Shown: positions 1 through 9,714, numbered from the stretch's first letter. The stretch is 64,000 nt of DNA from Neorhizobium sp. UBA3556 (GCA_002376235.1 DFNX01000017.1:1-64000); one strand, 5' to 3'. The notes: a model not told the origin generated them from the sequence alone. Translations and numbers: made by a program.

Positions 1-118
1 TTACCCCATTCAGCATACTTCACCATAAGCTCCTCTGAGTAAGCCTCGAGGTGACCTTGCCCTGACCTGAACCCCTGAACTTCCTCCAGATTTTGGTAGA
101 GTCCGTCGTATCAAGGAG

Positions 119-393
119 ATGGACGGAATGAAGCATTCACGGTTCACGGACGAGCAGATCATCGGGATATTGAAAGAGCAGGAAAGCGGCATGCTGACTG
201 CCGACGTCTGCCGCAAGCACGGGATATCTGAGGCGACCTTCTACAAATACAAGGCAAAGTTCGGCGGCATGGAGGTGTCCGGTGCCCGCAAGCTGAAGGC
301 TTTGGAAGACGAGAACGCCAAGCTGAAGTAGCTGCTGGCCGAGACCATGCTGGACAATGCCATTCTGAAAGATGTCGCTTCAAAAAAGTGGTG
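119..393 (+). pseudogene. IS3-family transposase OrfA, interrupted by an in-frame stop
   Basis: OrfA is the helix-turn-helix subunit of IS3-type transposases and binds the element's ends. The reading frame opens with MKHSRFTDEQIIGILKEQ (second Met, at 128) and contains the HTH segment ADVCRKHGISEATFYKYK. A TAG at 329-331 interrupts the leucine-zipper-like segment. The frame then continues with the usual OrfA ending (LLAETMLDNAILKDVASKKW) to a TGA at 391-393. One base change would restore the gene. The amber stop is read directly from the sequence; loss of function is inferred. Confidence 0.8.
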
Positions 394-1227
394 ACGCCCG
401 ATGTGAAGCGGGACGCTGTGGCTCATGTTTGCAAACAACATGGGGTGAGCCAGCGTCGGGCGTGTGAGGTTTTGTCCGTTGATCGTTCGAGCGTGCGATA
501 TCGTAGCATTCGACCGGATGATGCTGATATCCGTGAGGTAATGAAGCTGGTGGCGTCCGAGCGTCGTCGTTTCGGCTATCGCCGCATCCACGTCATGCTG
601 GGTCGGCAGGGCTTCATCATGAACCTAAAGAAACTGCGGCGTCTCTATCGCGAAGAGAAGCTGACCGTGCGCAAACGTGGCGGACGCAAACGGGTTTTGG
701 GGACGAGACGCCCTTTAGCGCTGCCCTCGTGTGGCAACGAGCGCTGGAGCTTGGATTTCGTCAGCGATGCCTTCACAGATGGTCGCCGCTTTCGGGTCTT
801 GGCCGTCGTTGACGACTTCACCCGCGAATGCCTGGCGCTGGTCGCCGACACATCGCTTTGAGGCCGGCGACTTGTGCGGGAACTCGATGCCCTCATCGCC
901 CAACGAGGGAAGCCGCGAACGGTTGTCTCCGACAATGGCACGGAGATGACCAGCATGGCCGTTCTGGAATGGTGCCAAAGCACTCACGTCGAATGGCATT
1001 ATATCGCACCGGGCAAGCCGATGCAGAATGGCTTCGTAGAAAGCTTCAACGGCAGCTTCCGCGATGAATGCCTCAACGAAACACTGTTCTCGTCACTGAC
1101 GCAGGCGAGGATCGAAATCGCAGCATGGAAGGAGGACCACAATCGAAACAGACCGCACTCTTCACTGGGCAACATCACACCCAGTGAATTTGCAATGAAA
1201 ATGGCTATGGAAAAGCAGGCCGCATAA
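388..1227 (+). pseudogene. IS3-family transposase OrfB (DDE integrase), interrupted by an in-frame stop
   Basis: OrfB is the catalytic DDE subunit. It starts at GTG 388, overlapping the end of orfA. The N-terminal HTH_21-like region is followed by the rve integrase core, with the catalytic acids in WSLDFVSD, VVSDNGTEM and GFVESFNG, and the usual ending RPHSSLGNITPSEF. A TGA at 859-861 breaks the core after LVADTSL, and the same frame continues with GRRLVRELDALIAQRGK. The frame before and after is identical, so this is a nonsense change and not an indel. Together with the orfA amber codon it marks a dead or suppressor-dependent copy. Confidence 0.85.
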
Positions 1228-1287
1228 GGCCAGATTGGAAACCCAAGACTCTCCTAAAAACTGGAGCGACGATGGGTCTTAGGTCAG

Positions 1288-1860
1288 GAGGAGAAGTTGA
1301 CGGTGCGCAAGCGCGGCGGGCGGAAACGAGCGATAGGCACACGAGCACCGATGCTGATCCCGCTGGCCGCCAATGACCGTTGGTCACGGGACCTCGTGTC
1401 GGATCAGTTCACTCATGGTCGTAGGTTCCGGGTGCTGACCCTCGTCGACGATTGCACCAGAGAATGCCTGGGCCTTGTTGCGGATACATCGCTTTCCGGC
1501 CTGCGGGTTGCCCGTGAGCTTGATCGGATCATCGAGGAGCGCGGCAAGCCAAGGATGATTGTCAGCGACAATGGCAGTGAATTCACCCAGCAACGCGATC
1601 CTGCAATGGGCGGATAGGGCCAGGGTGGAATGGCACTATATCGCCCCTGGCAAGCCAATCCAGAACGCCTTCATCGAAAGCTTCAATGGGCGGCTACGCG
1701 ACGAGTTCCTGAATGAAACGCTTTTCTCGTCACTGACCATACTCGATCAGCGCTTTCAAACTGGCGCAGCGATTACAACGACCACCGCCCCCATTCAGGC
1801 CTCGGCTGGCTGACGCCGGCCGAGTTCGCTCAAGACCATCAACCCGCGACGTGCTGCGCA
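1288..1860 (+). pseudogene. 3' remnant of a second IS3-family OrfB
   Basis: The homology starts abruptly at EEKLTVRKRGGRKR, exactly at the right end of the inner IS, and covers the integrase core (WSRDLVSD, MIVSDNGSEF, IESFNG). Two frameshifts break it. Near 1590 the frame moves from EFTQQR to SNAILQWADRARVEWHY. Near 1740 it moves again to a frame reading WRSDYNDHRPHSGLGW. It is related to, but clearly distinct from, the inner element's OrfB. It has no start and cannot make a functional protein. Confidence 0.8.
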
Positions 1861-1991
1861 GCCGAAATGGCTCCGCACAGCAACCCGCCGCTACCACCCC
1901 AAATACAGAAACCCAAAACCGCTGGAGCGAACTCAAAACTGGATAAAACTTGGGGGCAAGGTCAGGCGCGACTTGGGACATCCATCTATGA

Positions 1992-3434
1992 TCATCCGGA
2001 TACGCTCCGTATGCGAGAAGTGACTGTAAGGGCGCCGGCAGCGATATTGTCGAAAACTGTTCCGACGCCGATCAGTATCGGCTCGTCTACTCCGATCACA
2101 GCCACTGCCTGCTCCAGATCCCTCAGCGCGCCACACCAGCGCTGTTCGTTGTACCGCGTCAAGCTGCTGACGATCGCGGTCGGCATGTCCGCTGTCATGC
2201 CGGCATCGACCAGTCTCTTCGCGATTTCGCCAGCCGTGCGTCCCGCCATGTAATAGATCGTCGTCATGTTTCTGTCGGCGAGTGAAGACCAATCGAGATT
2301 GTCCGGCAGACTGCCCTTGCGCGAATGGCCTGTGACAAAACGGACGCCCTGTGCGTGGTCGCGATGGGTGAGCGAGACGCCTAGACGCGATGCCATGGCG
2401 CTTGCCGCGGTAATGCCCGGCACGACGTCAACGGGAATGCCCTGTTCCTGCAGGTTGGCGATCTCCTCGCCCGCGCGGCCGAAGACCATCGGATCTCCCG
2501 ATTTCAGCCGCACGACGCGTTTGCCTGCCTTGGCAAATTTCACCATCATGTCGTTGATGTCTTCCTGACGGCAGCTTTGCCGGCCACCGCGTTTGCCGAC
2601 CAGCATGCGTTTGGCTTCGCGGCGCGCGAGTTCCAGTACCTCGTCGGAAACGAGATCGTCGAAGAGGATGACGTCGGCGGCCTGAAGGGCGCGCACGGCC
2701 TTGAGGGTCAGGAGTTCCGAATCTCCGGGGCCAGCGCCGACCAGTGTGACATGACCGATGCGCGATGGAGTGGCGGCGATCCGGAGGGCGTCACCGAGAA
2801 GCTCGACCTCGGAGATTGCGTCCGGCTTGTCGCGGAAGGCGCGGTCGACGAAGCGCTCCCAGAAGGCGCGACGCTGGCCGCCGGGTTGAAGCCTCTCATT
2901 GATTTTTTCGCGCATGGACTGGGCAAGGTTCGCCCAGCTTTTTAGCGATAGCGGTAGAAGTGTCTCGATCCGACGCCTGATCGCCTGAGCCAGGATCGGG
3001 GCAGCGCCATCGGTGGAGATGGAGACAACCACCGGCGAGCGATTGACGATCGAGCCGAACTGGAACTGGCAAAATGCCGGCTTGTCGATGACGTTCACCG
3101 GAACACCGGCAGCGCGCGCCGCACCGAAAAAGGCTTTCGCCTGCTCTTCATCCTCGCAATCCGCAATGGCTATGGCGGAGCCGGAGAAAATGCCATCATT
3201 CCAGGAGTGAGCATGATGGATAAAGCCACCCTGAGGATGTTCGGCGCCGCGGGTGATCAGTTTTTCGAACGTCTCGGAGAGGTGCTCGGCGTAGACACGG
3301 ACTGTCGCGCCGCAGGCAGCCAGCAGTTCCGCCTTCCAGGCGGCGGCGTCCGAGCCGCCCGCCACGATCACGGGCTTTCCTTCAAGCGCCCAGAAAACGG
3401 GGAGCTTGGTGAGTGGCGCCATTCGCGCGACCAT
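1992..3434 (-). CDS. cysG: Siroheme synthase CysG
   Basis: Makes siroheme for the nitrite reductase encoded upstream. The N-terminal part (about residues 1-200) is a Met8/SirB-type NAD-dependent precorrin-2 dehydrogenase/ferrochelatase module, with a dinucleotide-binding stretch FWALEGKPVIVAGGSDAAAW. The C-terminal part (about 215-460) is a uroporphyrinogen-III C-methyltransferase (SUMT) with VTLVGAGPGDSELLTLKA, a KSGDPMVFGRAGEE loop and VVPGITAASA. I chose the ATG at 3434 because it immediately follows the nasA stop (TGACATG), giving about 480 residues, normal for CysG. An in-frame upstream ATG at 3464 would overlap nasA. It is the last gene of the nitrate operon. The bifunctional domain order is clear. 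Confidence 0.93.
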   Translation of the reverse strand: MVARMAPLTKLPVFWALEGKPVIVAGGSDAAAWKAELLAACGATVRVYAEHLSETFEKLITRGAEHPQGGFIHHAHSWNDGIFSGSAIAIADCEDEEQAKAFFGAARAAGVPVNVIDKPAFCQFQFGSIVNRSPVVVSISTDGAAPILAQAIRRRIETLLPLSLKSWANLAQSMREKINERLQPGGQRRAFWERFVDRAFRDKPDAISEVELLGDALRIAATPSRIGHVTLVGAGPGDSELLTLKAVRALQAADVILFDDLVSDEVLELARREAKRMLVGKRGGRQSCRQEDINDMMVKFAKAGKRVVRLKSGDPMVFGRAGEEIANLQEQGIPVDVVPGITAASAMASRLGVSLTHRDHAQGVRFVTGHSRKGSLPDNLDWSSLADRNMTTIYYMAGRTAGEIAKRLVDAGMTADMPTAIVSSLTRYNEQRWCGALRDLEQAVAVIGVDEPILIGVGTVFDNIAAGALTVTSRIRSVSG

Positions 3435-3435
3435 G

Positions 3436-6090
3436 TCACTCCGCTGCTGCTGCAAGACATCCATCGATGATCCCCTTGATTTCTGCGCGGCAGGAACCGC
3501 AATTGGTGCCGGCATTGGTATGTGCGCCAACAGCCTGAACGCTGTGGCAACCGCCGCGAATAGCTGCGATGATCTGGTTGGTGCCGACCGAGAAGCAGGA
3601 GCACACGGTGGCTCCAGGATCCGGCTGATCCGCACCCGGCCTGCCGGCCACGATCGAAAACCGGCGGCGGATGTCGGCATGATCTGCCGATAGCTGCGCG
3701 ATCGCCCAGTTGCGAGCCACAGCCACCGGCTGTCTGCCAATGAAGAGTGCTGCGATCAGCCGCCCGTCCCGAAAGAATGCCAGACGCAGATCACCGGATT
3801 GCCGGTCGGAATAACCAAGCGGCTCGATGTCTGCGCCGATGCCGAACGTGGCGCGACACCAGTGTGACCAATCCGCCACCGCCTCGATGAAGCCGAGCTC
3901 GAGCCGCCAGCCGCCATCGGCCTTTGCCAGAGCCCAATAGTCGGCACCCGTGACTGATGGTTTTTCCGCCGAGACAGCGAAGCCATAGAGGACGGCCGGG
4001 AAGGGGCGGGCGGTAATGGCGACATTTTTCGAAGCCGGTTGGCCGGAGACCGGATCGACCACCGGCGGAACCAGCGCATCGATGCGAGCCTTCGAGGCAT
4101 ATTGATCGTTCCAGTGCATGGGCACGAAGACATTGCCGCGGACCTGACGTTCGGTGACCAGTGCGCGCACGATCGCAGTTCCATCCGGGCTTTGCAGTTC
4201 GACAAGGCTGGCCCCACGAATGCCGAGTTCCATCGCGTCACGCGGATGGATTTCGGCGAAGGGCTCGGCGATGTGGCCGGAAAGCCGTGCGCTTTTGCCG
4301 GTGCGGGTCATCGTGTGCCAGTGGTCGCGAACACGGCCGGTATTGAGTGTGAGGGGATAGGCAGCGCCGGTGCGATCAGTTGCCGGCAGTTCTACTGCAA
4401 CGAACCTCGCTTTGCGGTCGGAGTGGTAAAAGCCGCCATTCGCGAAAAAACGTGTCTCGCGATTGCCGTCTCCAACAGGCTGCGGCCATTGGAAGGGGGC
4501 AAGCGTGTCATAACCATGCTGGCCGATGGCTGCATGGGCGCCAATGTCGAAATCACGCTGGCCTTCATTCTCGAAGGATGACAGTGCGGCATGCTCCGCG
4601 AAGATTTCTGCAGGGGATAGGTGATCGAAACCGAGGTGGCCCATGCGTTTGGCGACCTCTGCCAGTTGCCACCAGTCGGGCCGCGCATCGCCGGGAGCGG
4701 CGAGAAACCGGCGCTGACGGGAAATCCTGCGTTCGGAATTGGTTACCGTTCCGTCCTTCTCGCCCCAGCCAAGCGAGGGCAGGAGGACGTCGGCGTGTCG
4801 CGTCGTATCGGTCTCCTGCAGGATGTCCGAGACCACCACAAAGGGGCAGTTCCTGATGGCAGCCTCGACCGCATCCGCATCCGGCATGGAAACGACCGGA
4901 TTGGTCGCCATGATCCAAAGCGCCTTGATGCGCCCGTCGCCCACAGCCTTGAACATGTCGACAGCCTTCAGGCCGGGTTTGGCGGCGATCGTCGGCGAGG
5001 ACCAGAATCGCTGGACCCGATCGCGGTCCTCGGCGCTCTCGATTGCCATATGGGCGGCAAGCATGTTTGCAAGCCCGCCGACCTCGCGCCCGCCCATGGC
5101 ATTCGGCTGGCCGGTCAGTGAAAACGGTCCCATGCCCGGGCGGCCGATGCGACCGGTCGCCAGATGGCAATTGATGATCGCGTTGACCTTGTCGGTGCCG
5201 GAAGACGACTGATTGACGCCCTGGCTGTAACAGGTGACGGTATTTTCCGTCGTTTCGAACAGCCGGAAGAATTCGCGGATCTGCATGGCCGGCAGCCCGG
5301 TGCGATCGAGCAGGTCCTCGAAAGTGATGGCTGATGCCGCCGCAAATGCCTCGGCGAAACCTTCCGTATGGGCGCCGATATAGGTCTGGTCGATCGCCGG
5401 GCCTTTTGCGAGATGCGCCAGCAGGCCCATGAACAGAGCCACGTCGCCATCGGGCCGGATTGCAAGATGAAGGTCGGCGATATCGCAGGTCATGGTGCGT
5501 CGCGGATCGATGACGACGATCTTCATCCCGGGCCTTGCGGTCTTGGCTGCCGCGAGGCGTTGGTAGATCACGGGATGGCACCAAGCGAGATTGGAACCGG
5601 TCAGGATGACGAGATCCGCCAGTTCCAGATCTTCATATGTGCCCGGCACGGTGTCTGAACCGAAGGCGCGACGGTGTCCCGCGACGGAAGACGACATGCA
5701 GAGCCGGGAATTGGTGTCGATATTGCCGGAACCGATAAAGCCCTTCATCAGCTTGTTGGCGACATAATAGTCCTCGGTCAGCAATTGTCCGGAGACATAG
5801 AAGGCGACGGAATCCGGTCCGTGCTCGGCAATCGCTTCGGAGAATTTTCGTGCCACGAGATCGAGCGCCGTATGCCATGTCGCACGTTGCCCGCCGATTT
5901 CCGGAAACAGCACACGCCCGTCGAGATCAATGGTCTCGGCAAGCGCCGATCCCTTGGAGCAGAGCCGGCCGAAATTGGCCGGGTGCTCCGGATCGCCTTT
6001 CACCTTAACGGCGCCGTCATGCGCCACCGTGGCGATGACGCCACAGCCGACGCCGCAATAGGGGCAGGTCGTTCTGGTTTCCGTGGACAT
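3436..6090 (-). CDS. nasA: Assimilatory nitrate reductase, large (catalytic) subunit
   Basis: Cytoplasmic molybdenum bis-MGD enzyme reducing nitrate to nitrite. The N-terminal [4Fe-4S] motif is C9-x2-C12-x3-C16 and C44 (TCPYCGVGCGV, GRLCSKG). The molybdopterin oxidoreductase domain and the molydopterin-dinucleotide-binding domain follow. The last ~60 residues carry a BFD-like [2Fe-2S] segment (CSCFSV, then TNCGSCRAEIKG), typical of NasA proteins that take electrons from a separate reductase. The length, 884 residues, is normal. No Tat signal is present, as expected for assimilation. It lies 7 bp after nirD and overlaps the likely cysG start region. No separate small reductase subunit (NasB/NasC) was seen in the window, so the electron donor may be ferredoxin or lie elsewhere. 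Confidence 0.95.
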   Translation of the reverse strand: MSTETRTTCPYCGVGCGVIATVAHDGAVKVKGDPEHPANFGRLCSKGSALAETIDLDGRVLFPEIGGQRATWHTALDLVARKFSEAIAEHGPDSVAFYVSGQLLTEDYYVANKLMKGFIGSGNIDTNSRLCMSSSVAGHRRAFGSDTVPGTYEDLELADLVILTGSNLAWCHPVIYQRLAAAKTARPGMKIVVIDPRRTMTCDIADLHLAIRPDGDVALFMGLLAHLAKGPAIDQTYIGAHTEGFAEAFAAASAITFEDLLDRTGLPAMQIREFFRLFETTENTVTCYSQGVNQSSSGTDKVNAIINCHLATGRIGRPGMGPFSLTGQPNAMGGREVGGLANMLAAHMAIESAEDRDRVQRFWSSPTIAAKPGLKAVDMFKAVGDGRIKALWIMATNPVVSMPDADAVEAAIRNCPFVVVSDILQETDTTRHADVLLPSLGWGEKDGTVTNSERRISRQRRFLAAPGDARPDWWQLAEVAKRMGHLGFDHLSPAEIFAEHAALSSFENEGQRDFDIGAHAAIGQHGYDTLAPFQWPQPVGDGNRETRFFANGGFYHSDRKARFVAVELPATDRTGAAYPLTLNTGRVRDHWHTMTRTGKSARLSGHIAEPFAEIHPRDAMELGIRGASLVELQSPDGTAIVRALVTERQVRGNVFVPMHWNDQYASKARIDALVPPVVDPVSGQPASKNVAITARPFPAVLYGFAVSAEKPSVTGADYWALAKADGGWRLELGFIEAVADWSHWCRATFGIGADIEPLGYSDRQSGDLRLAFFRDGRLIAALFIGRQPVAVARNWAIAQLSADHADIRRRFSIVAGRPGADQPDPGATVCSCFSVGTNQIIAAIRGGCHSVQAVGAHTNAGTNCGSCRAEIKGIIDGCLAAAAE

Positions 6091-6097
6091 GGGCGAC

Positions 6098-6436
6098 CTA
6101 TTCCGCAGCCGCGAGCATCAGGCTTTCCAGCGCGATGAACAGTTTTCCGTCCTCAACCTTCACCGGAATGGTGCGCACCTCACCGTCGTCCGCCCCGAGC
6201 GCCTTGCCGGTTTCCAGCGAGATGACCCAATTGTGCAGCGGGCAGGTGACAGAGGTGCCGTGAACGATACCCTCCGAAAGCGGCCCGCCCTTGTGCGGGC
6301 AGCGGTTCTCGATCGCGTAGACTTCGTGTTCATCGGTGCGGAAGACGGCGATCTTCAGGTAGGGCGTCTTGACGCAACGCGCGCCCAGAAGCGGTATGTC
6401 GGTGATGTCGCCGATCGGCTGCCAGTTCATCTCCAT
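6098..6436 (-). CDS. nirD: Nitrite reductase (NADH) small subunit NirD
   Basis: A Rieske-fold partner of NirB, 112 residues. The two ligand boxes are present: CPHKGG (C46, H48) and CPLHNW (C65, H68). Many NirD proteins have lost these, whereas this one keeps all four candidate [2Fe-2S] ligands. It starts 4 bp after the nirB stop and ends 7 bp before nasA, so it is clearly part of the operon. Role known from the family: needed for NADH-dependent reduction of nitrite to ammonium in the cytoplasm. Confidence 0.95.
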   Translation of the reverse strand: MEMNWQPIGDITDIPLLGARCVKTPYLKIAVFRTDEHEVYAIENRCPHKGGPLSEGIVHGTSVTCPLHNWVISLETGKALGADDGEVRTIPVKVEDGKLFIALESLMLAAAE

Positions 6437-6440
6437 CGTC

Positions 6441-8891
6441 TCACTCCGCTGCCTGATTGAAGCCGACCGAAGCCATGGGCCGGAACTCGTGCTTGTCCTT
6501 GCCGGAGACGCGCTCCGACCAGGGATCGACCTGGGCGAATGTCTGCGAGAACACGAAGCGGTCGTAATAGGCCTTGCGCTTGTCGTGGTCCTCGATGATC
6601 TGGCGGCGGATCTCGTCCAGCCCGACGCGCTTGGCCCATTTGTAGATGCGCTCCAGATAGCGGCCCTGCTCGCGGTACATCTGTGTCAGCGCCACGATAT
6701 GCTCGAGGGCTTCATCCTCTGTCCTGACCAGACCAAGCACTTCCGTGCCCTTGATGTCGAGGCCGGCGGCTCCGGCGAAGTGGATCTCGAAACCCGAGTC
6801 GACGCAGATCACGCCGATATCCTTGCAGGTCGCCTCGGCGCAGTTGCGCGGGCATCCCGAAACGGCCAGCTTCAGTTTTGCCGGTGTCCACGATCCCCAC
6901 ATGAACTTCTCGATGCGGATACCGAGCCCGGTCGAATCCTGCGTGCCGAAGCGGCACCAGTCTGAACCGACACAGGTCTTCACCGTGCGCAGGCCCTTGG
7001 CATAGGCCTGGCCGGAGATGAAACCGGCCTTGCCGAGATCGGCCCACACGGCCGGAAGGTCTTCCTTCTCGATGCCGAGAAGGTCGATGCGCTGGCCGCC
7101 GGTCACCTTCACCATAGGGATCTCGAACTTGTCGACGACATCGGCAATGGCCCGCAATTCCTGCGCGTTGGTGACGCCACCCCACATGCGGGGCACGACG
7201 GAATAGGTGCCGTCCTTCTGGATGTTGGCGTGAACACGCTCGTTGATGAAGCGCGACTGGTAGTCGTCGGCATATTCGTCCGGCCAGTCGCAGACGAGGT
7301 AGTAGTTGAGCGCCGGGCGACACTTGGCGCAGCCGCAGGAGGTCTTCCATTCGAGCTCCTGCATCACGGCCGGAATGGTTTTCAGACCCTTGGCCTTGAT
7401 AAGCCGGCGCACGTCGTCATGGCCGAACTCGGTGCAGGGACACATCGGCTGCACCGCCTTGGGATTATAGGCATCACCCAGCGTCAGGCTCATCAGCTGT
7501 TCGACGAGGCCCGTACAGGTGCCGCAGGAGGCGGAAGCCTTGGTGTGCGCGCGAACCTCATCGAGAGAGGTCAGGCCCTTGGCCGTGATCGTCGAGGTGA
7601 TCTTACCCTTGCATACGCCGTTGCAGCCGCAGATTTCCGCATCATCCGGCAAGGCTGCAACGGCCGCCATAGGGTCCAGCGGTGACCCTCCCTGATAGGC
7701 CTGACCGAAGATCAGCGTCTCGCGCATCTCGGATATGTCGACGGCCTTCTTCTTGAGATCGTTGAACCACGCGCCGTCGGATGTCTCGCCATAGAGGACG
7801 GTGCCGATAATGCGATTGTCCTTCAGCACCAGACGCTTGTAGACGCCGGCGGTGGCATCGCGCAGGACGATTTCCTGCCTGTCGTCTCCATCGGCAAAAT
7901 CCCCGAGCGAATAGAGGTCGATACCCGTGACCTTCAGCTTTGTCGGCGTGTCGGAATGGACGAAGGCGGGGCTGGCGTCGCCGGCAAGATGCGCCGCCGC
8001 GACGCGGGCCATTTCGTAGAGCGGGGCGACAAGGCCGTAGACCATGCCGCCTACCTCGGCACATTCGCCGATGGAATAGATGTCACCATCGGATGTCTGC
8101 ATGCCGCCATCGACGACGATACCGCGGTTGACCGCAAGGCCGGCATCCCGGCCAAGGCTCGCGCTTGGACGAATGCCGACGGCCATCACGACAAGGGTTG
8201 CCGGAATAATCGTGCCATTGTCGAGTTCCACACCTTCGACCTTGCCGTCGCCGACGATCGCTTTCGTATTCGCTTTGCAGATGACCTTGATGCCGCGGCG
8301 TTGAAGTTCGGTCTGGAGCAGGTAACCGGCTGCCGGGTCGAGCTGGCGTTCCATCAGTGTCGGCATGACATGTAGTACGGTCACATCCATGCCGCGCTGG
8401 GCAAGCCCTGCCGCTGCTTCAAGCCCGAGCAGCCCGCCGCCGATGACGACGGCCTTTTCGCGCGACTGCGCTGCCAGAAGCATTGCGTCCACGTCGTCGA
8501 GGTCGCGGTAGCTGACTACGCCGGGCAGATTGTTGCCGGGTACCGGTATGATGAAGGGTACGGAGCCTGTTGCGATGACAAGCTTGTCGTAGCTTTCGGT
8601 CACGCCGTGGTCGGAGGTGACCGTCTTCGCGTCTCGATCGATCGCGACGACCCGGTGGCCCTTGTAGAGCGTAATGCCGTGATCGATGTACCAACCGTCG
8701 CCATGGATGACGATCTGCTCATAGGTCTTTTCGCCGGAAAGCACTGGCGACAGCATGATGCGGTCGTAATTGACGCGCGGCTCGGCGTTGAAGATCGTCA
8801 CGGAGTAACGACCCGGCGCCTGTTCGAAAAGATGCTCCAGCATGCGGCCGGGCGCCATGCCATTGCCGATGATAACGAGTTTTTCGGTCAT
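6441..8891 (-). CDS. nirB: Nitrite reductase (NADH) large subunit NirB
   Basis: Reduces nitrite to ammonium with NADH via FAD, [2Fe-2S], [4Fe-4S] and siroheme. The N-terminal FAD/NAD(P) domain opens with KLVIIGNGMAPGRMLEHL. A second dinucleotide fold follows (AVVIGGGLLGLEAAAGLA). BFD-type cysteines appear in ICGCNGVCKGKI and CGTCTGLV. The C-terminal sulfite/nitrite reductase half carries TCVGSDWCRFG and VSGCPRNCAEA, the four siroheme/[4Fe-4S] cysteines. The length, 816 residues, is normal. The gene starts 5 bp after nrtD, so uptake and reduction genes are one transcript. Confidence 0.96.
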   Translation of the reverse strand: MTEKLVIIGNGMAPGRMLEHLFEQAPGRYSVTIFNAEPRVNYDRIMLSPVLSGEKTYEQIVIHGDGWYIDHGITLYKGHRVVAIDRDAKTVTSDHGVTESYDKLVIATGSVPFIIPVPGNNLPGVVSYRDLDDVDAMLLAAQSREKAVVIGGGLLGLEAAAGLAQRGMDVTVLHVMPTLMERQLDPAAGYLLQTELQRRGIKVICKANTKAIVGDGKVEGVELDNGTIIPATLVVMAVGIRPSASLGRDAGLAVNRGIVVDGGMQTSDGDIYSIGECAEVGGMVYGLVAPLYEMARVAAAHLAGDASPAFVHSDTPTKLKVTGIDLYSLGDFADGDDRQEIVLRDATAGVYKRLVLKDNRIIGTVLYGETSDGAWFNDLKKKAVDISEMRETLIFGQAYQGGSPLDPMAAVAALPDDAEICGCNGVCKGKITSTITAKGLTSLDEVRAHTKASASCGTCTGLVEQLMSLTLGDAYNPKAVQPMCPCTEFGHDDVRRLIKAKGLKTIPAVMQELEWKTSCGCAKCRPALNYYLVCDWPDEYADDYQSRFINERVHANIQKDGTYSVVPRMWGGVTNAQELRAIADVVDKFEIPMVKVTGGQRIDLLGIEKEDLPAVWADLGKAGFISGQAYAKGLRTVKTCVGSDWCRFGTQDSTGLGIRIEKFMWGSWTPAKLKLAVSGCPRNCAEATCKDIGVICVDSGFEIHFAGAAGLDIKGTEVLGLVRTEDEALEHIVALTQMYREQGRYLERIYKWAKRVGLDEIRRQIIEDHDKRKAYYDRFVFSQTFAQVDPWSERVSGKDKHEFRPMASVGFNQAAE

Positions 8892-8896
8892 GGATC

Positions 8897-9694
8897 TTAC
8901 TCCGCAGCTTCGACGAAGCGGTGACGCTCGTAGAGGAATTTAAGGACGGCCTCGCGGCACTTCAGGTAGGTCCGGTCGGAGGCAAGCGCGATGCGGTCGC
9001 GGGGACGTGGCATTGGCACGTCCAGCACCTCGCCGATGCGGGCGGCGGGGCCATTGGTCATCATCACGATGCGGTCGGACAAGAGCACCGCCTCGTCGAC
9101 ATCGTGGGTGATCATCACCATCGTGTTGCCGAGCCGGGCATGGATTTCCATGACGGCGTCCTGCAGATGTGCGCGGGTAAGTGCATCGAGCGCACCGAAG
9201 GGTTCGTCGAGCAGGAGGATCTTCGGTTCCATGGCCAACGCGCGGGCGATGCCGACGCGCTGTTTCATGCCACCCGAGATTTCCGCAGGACGTTTGTCCT
9301 TGGCATGCGCCATCTGCACGAGATCGAGATTGGTCATGACCCAGTCATGGCGTTCGGACTTGCTTTTCGTCGAACCGAAGACCTTGGCGACGGCAAGGTT
9401 GACGTTCTCGTAGACCGAAAGCCACGGCAGCAGCGAATGGTTCTGAAAGACCACTGCTCGTTCCGGGCCCGGCGCATTCACCTCCCGGTTTTCGAGAAGC
9501 ACGGCCCCGGCGGAGACGGGCGTCAATCCCGCAATCAGGTTGAGAAGCGTGGACTTGCCGCAGCCGGAATGGCCTATGATCGACACGAACTCGCCTTTGG
9601 AGATCGTCAGGTTGATATCTTTCAGAACTTCGGCGCGCACACCGCCCCGGTCGAAATGCTTGTCGATATGATCGAGCTTGAGATAGGCGTTCAT
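8897..9694 (-). CDS. nrtD: Nitrate/nitrite ABC transporter ATP-binding protein
   Basis: The ATPase of the NrtABD importer, about 265 residues. Walker A is GHSGCGKST, the signature ISGGMKQRVGIARA, and Walker B ILLLDEPFGALD. It lacks the extra substrate-binding-like domain of cyanobacterial NrtC, so it matches the shorter NrtD/NasD type. The start at 9694 is set by GAGGAG seven bases upstream; the ATG at 9700 would sit on top of that site. It lies between nrtB (20 bp gap) and nirB (5 bp gap). Confidence 0.9.
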   Translation of the reverse strand: MNAYLKLDHIDKHFDRGGVRAEVLKDINLTISKGEFVSIIGHSGCGKSTLLNLIAGLTPVSAGAVLLENREVNAPGPERAVVFQNHSLLPWLSVYENVNLAVAKVFGSTKSKSERHDWVMTNLDLVQMAHAKDKRPAEISGGMKQRVGIARALAMEPKILLLDEPFGALDALTRAHLQDAVMEIHARLGNTMVMITHDVDEAVLLSDRIVMMTNGPAARIGEVLDVPMPRPRDRIALASDRTYLKCREAVLKFLYERHRFVEAAE

Positions 9695-9714
9695 GAACAT
9701 TCTCCTCAGCTTGC

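Larger units (their letters stand above)
63..1286 (+). mobile_element. Inner IS3-family insertion sequence, about 1.22 kb
   Basis: The tips TGACCTGAACCC (63-74) and GGGTCTTAGGTCA (1274-1286) are imperfect inverted repeats. Inside are orfA and orfB in the usual IS3 arrangement with a short overlap. Both genes carry an in-frame stop, so the copy should not transpose unaided. It sits directly against the 11-bp left tip of another IS3-type element. Confidence 0.75.
52..1964. mobile_element. Outer IS3-family element, decayed and interrupted by a second IS
   Basis: Both tips can be read: TGACCTTGCCC at 52-62 and its inverse, GGGGGCAAGGTCA, at 1952-1964. Between them only the 3' part of this element's transposase gene survives (1288-1860). 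The roughly 700 bp expected between the left tip and that point are gone, and a second IS lies there (63-1286). The bases flanking the tips (GAGG before, GGCG after) give no target duplication. The right tip is 27 bp from the cysG stop, so cysG is intact. Confidence 0.7.

Noticed and set aside
3435..3740. N-terminal extension of CysG up to 3740
   Set aside because: It lies entirely within the nasA 3' end in another frame and has no family similarity; the coupled ATG at 3434 gives normal length.
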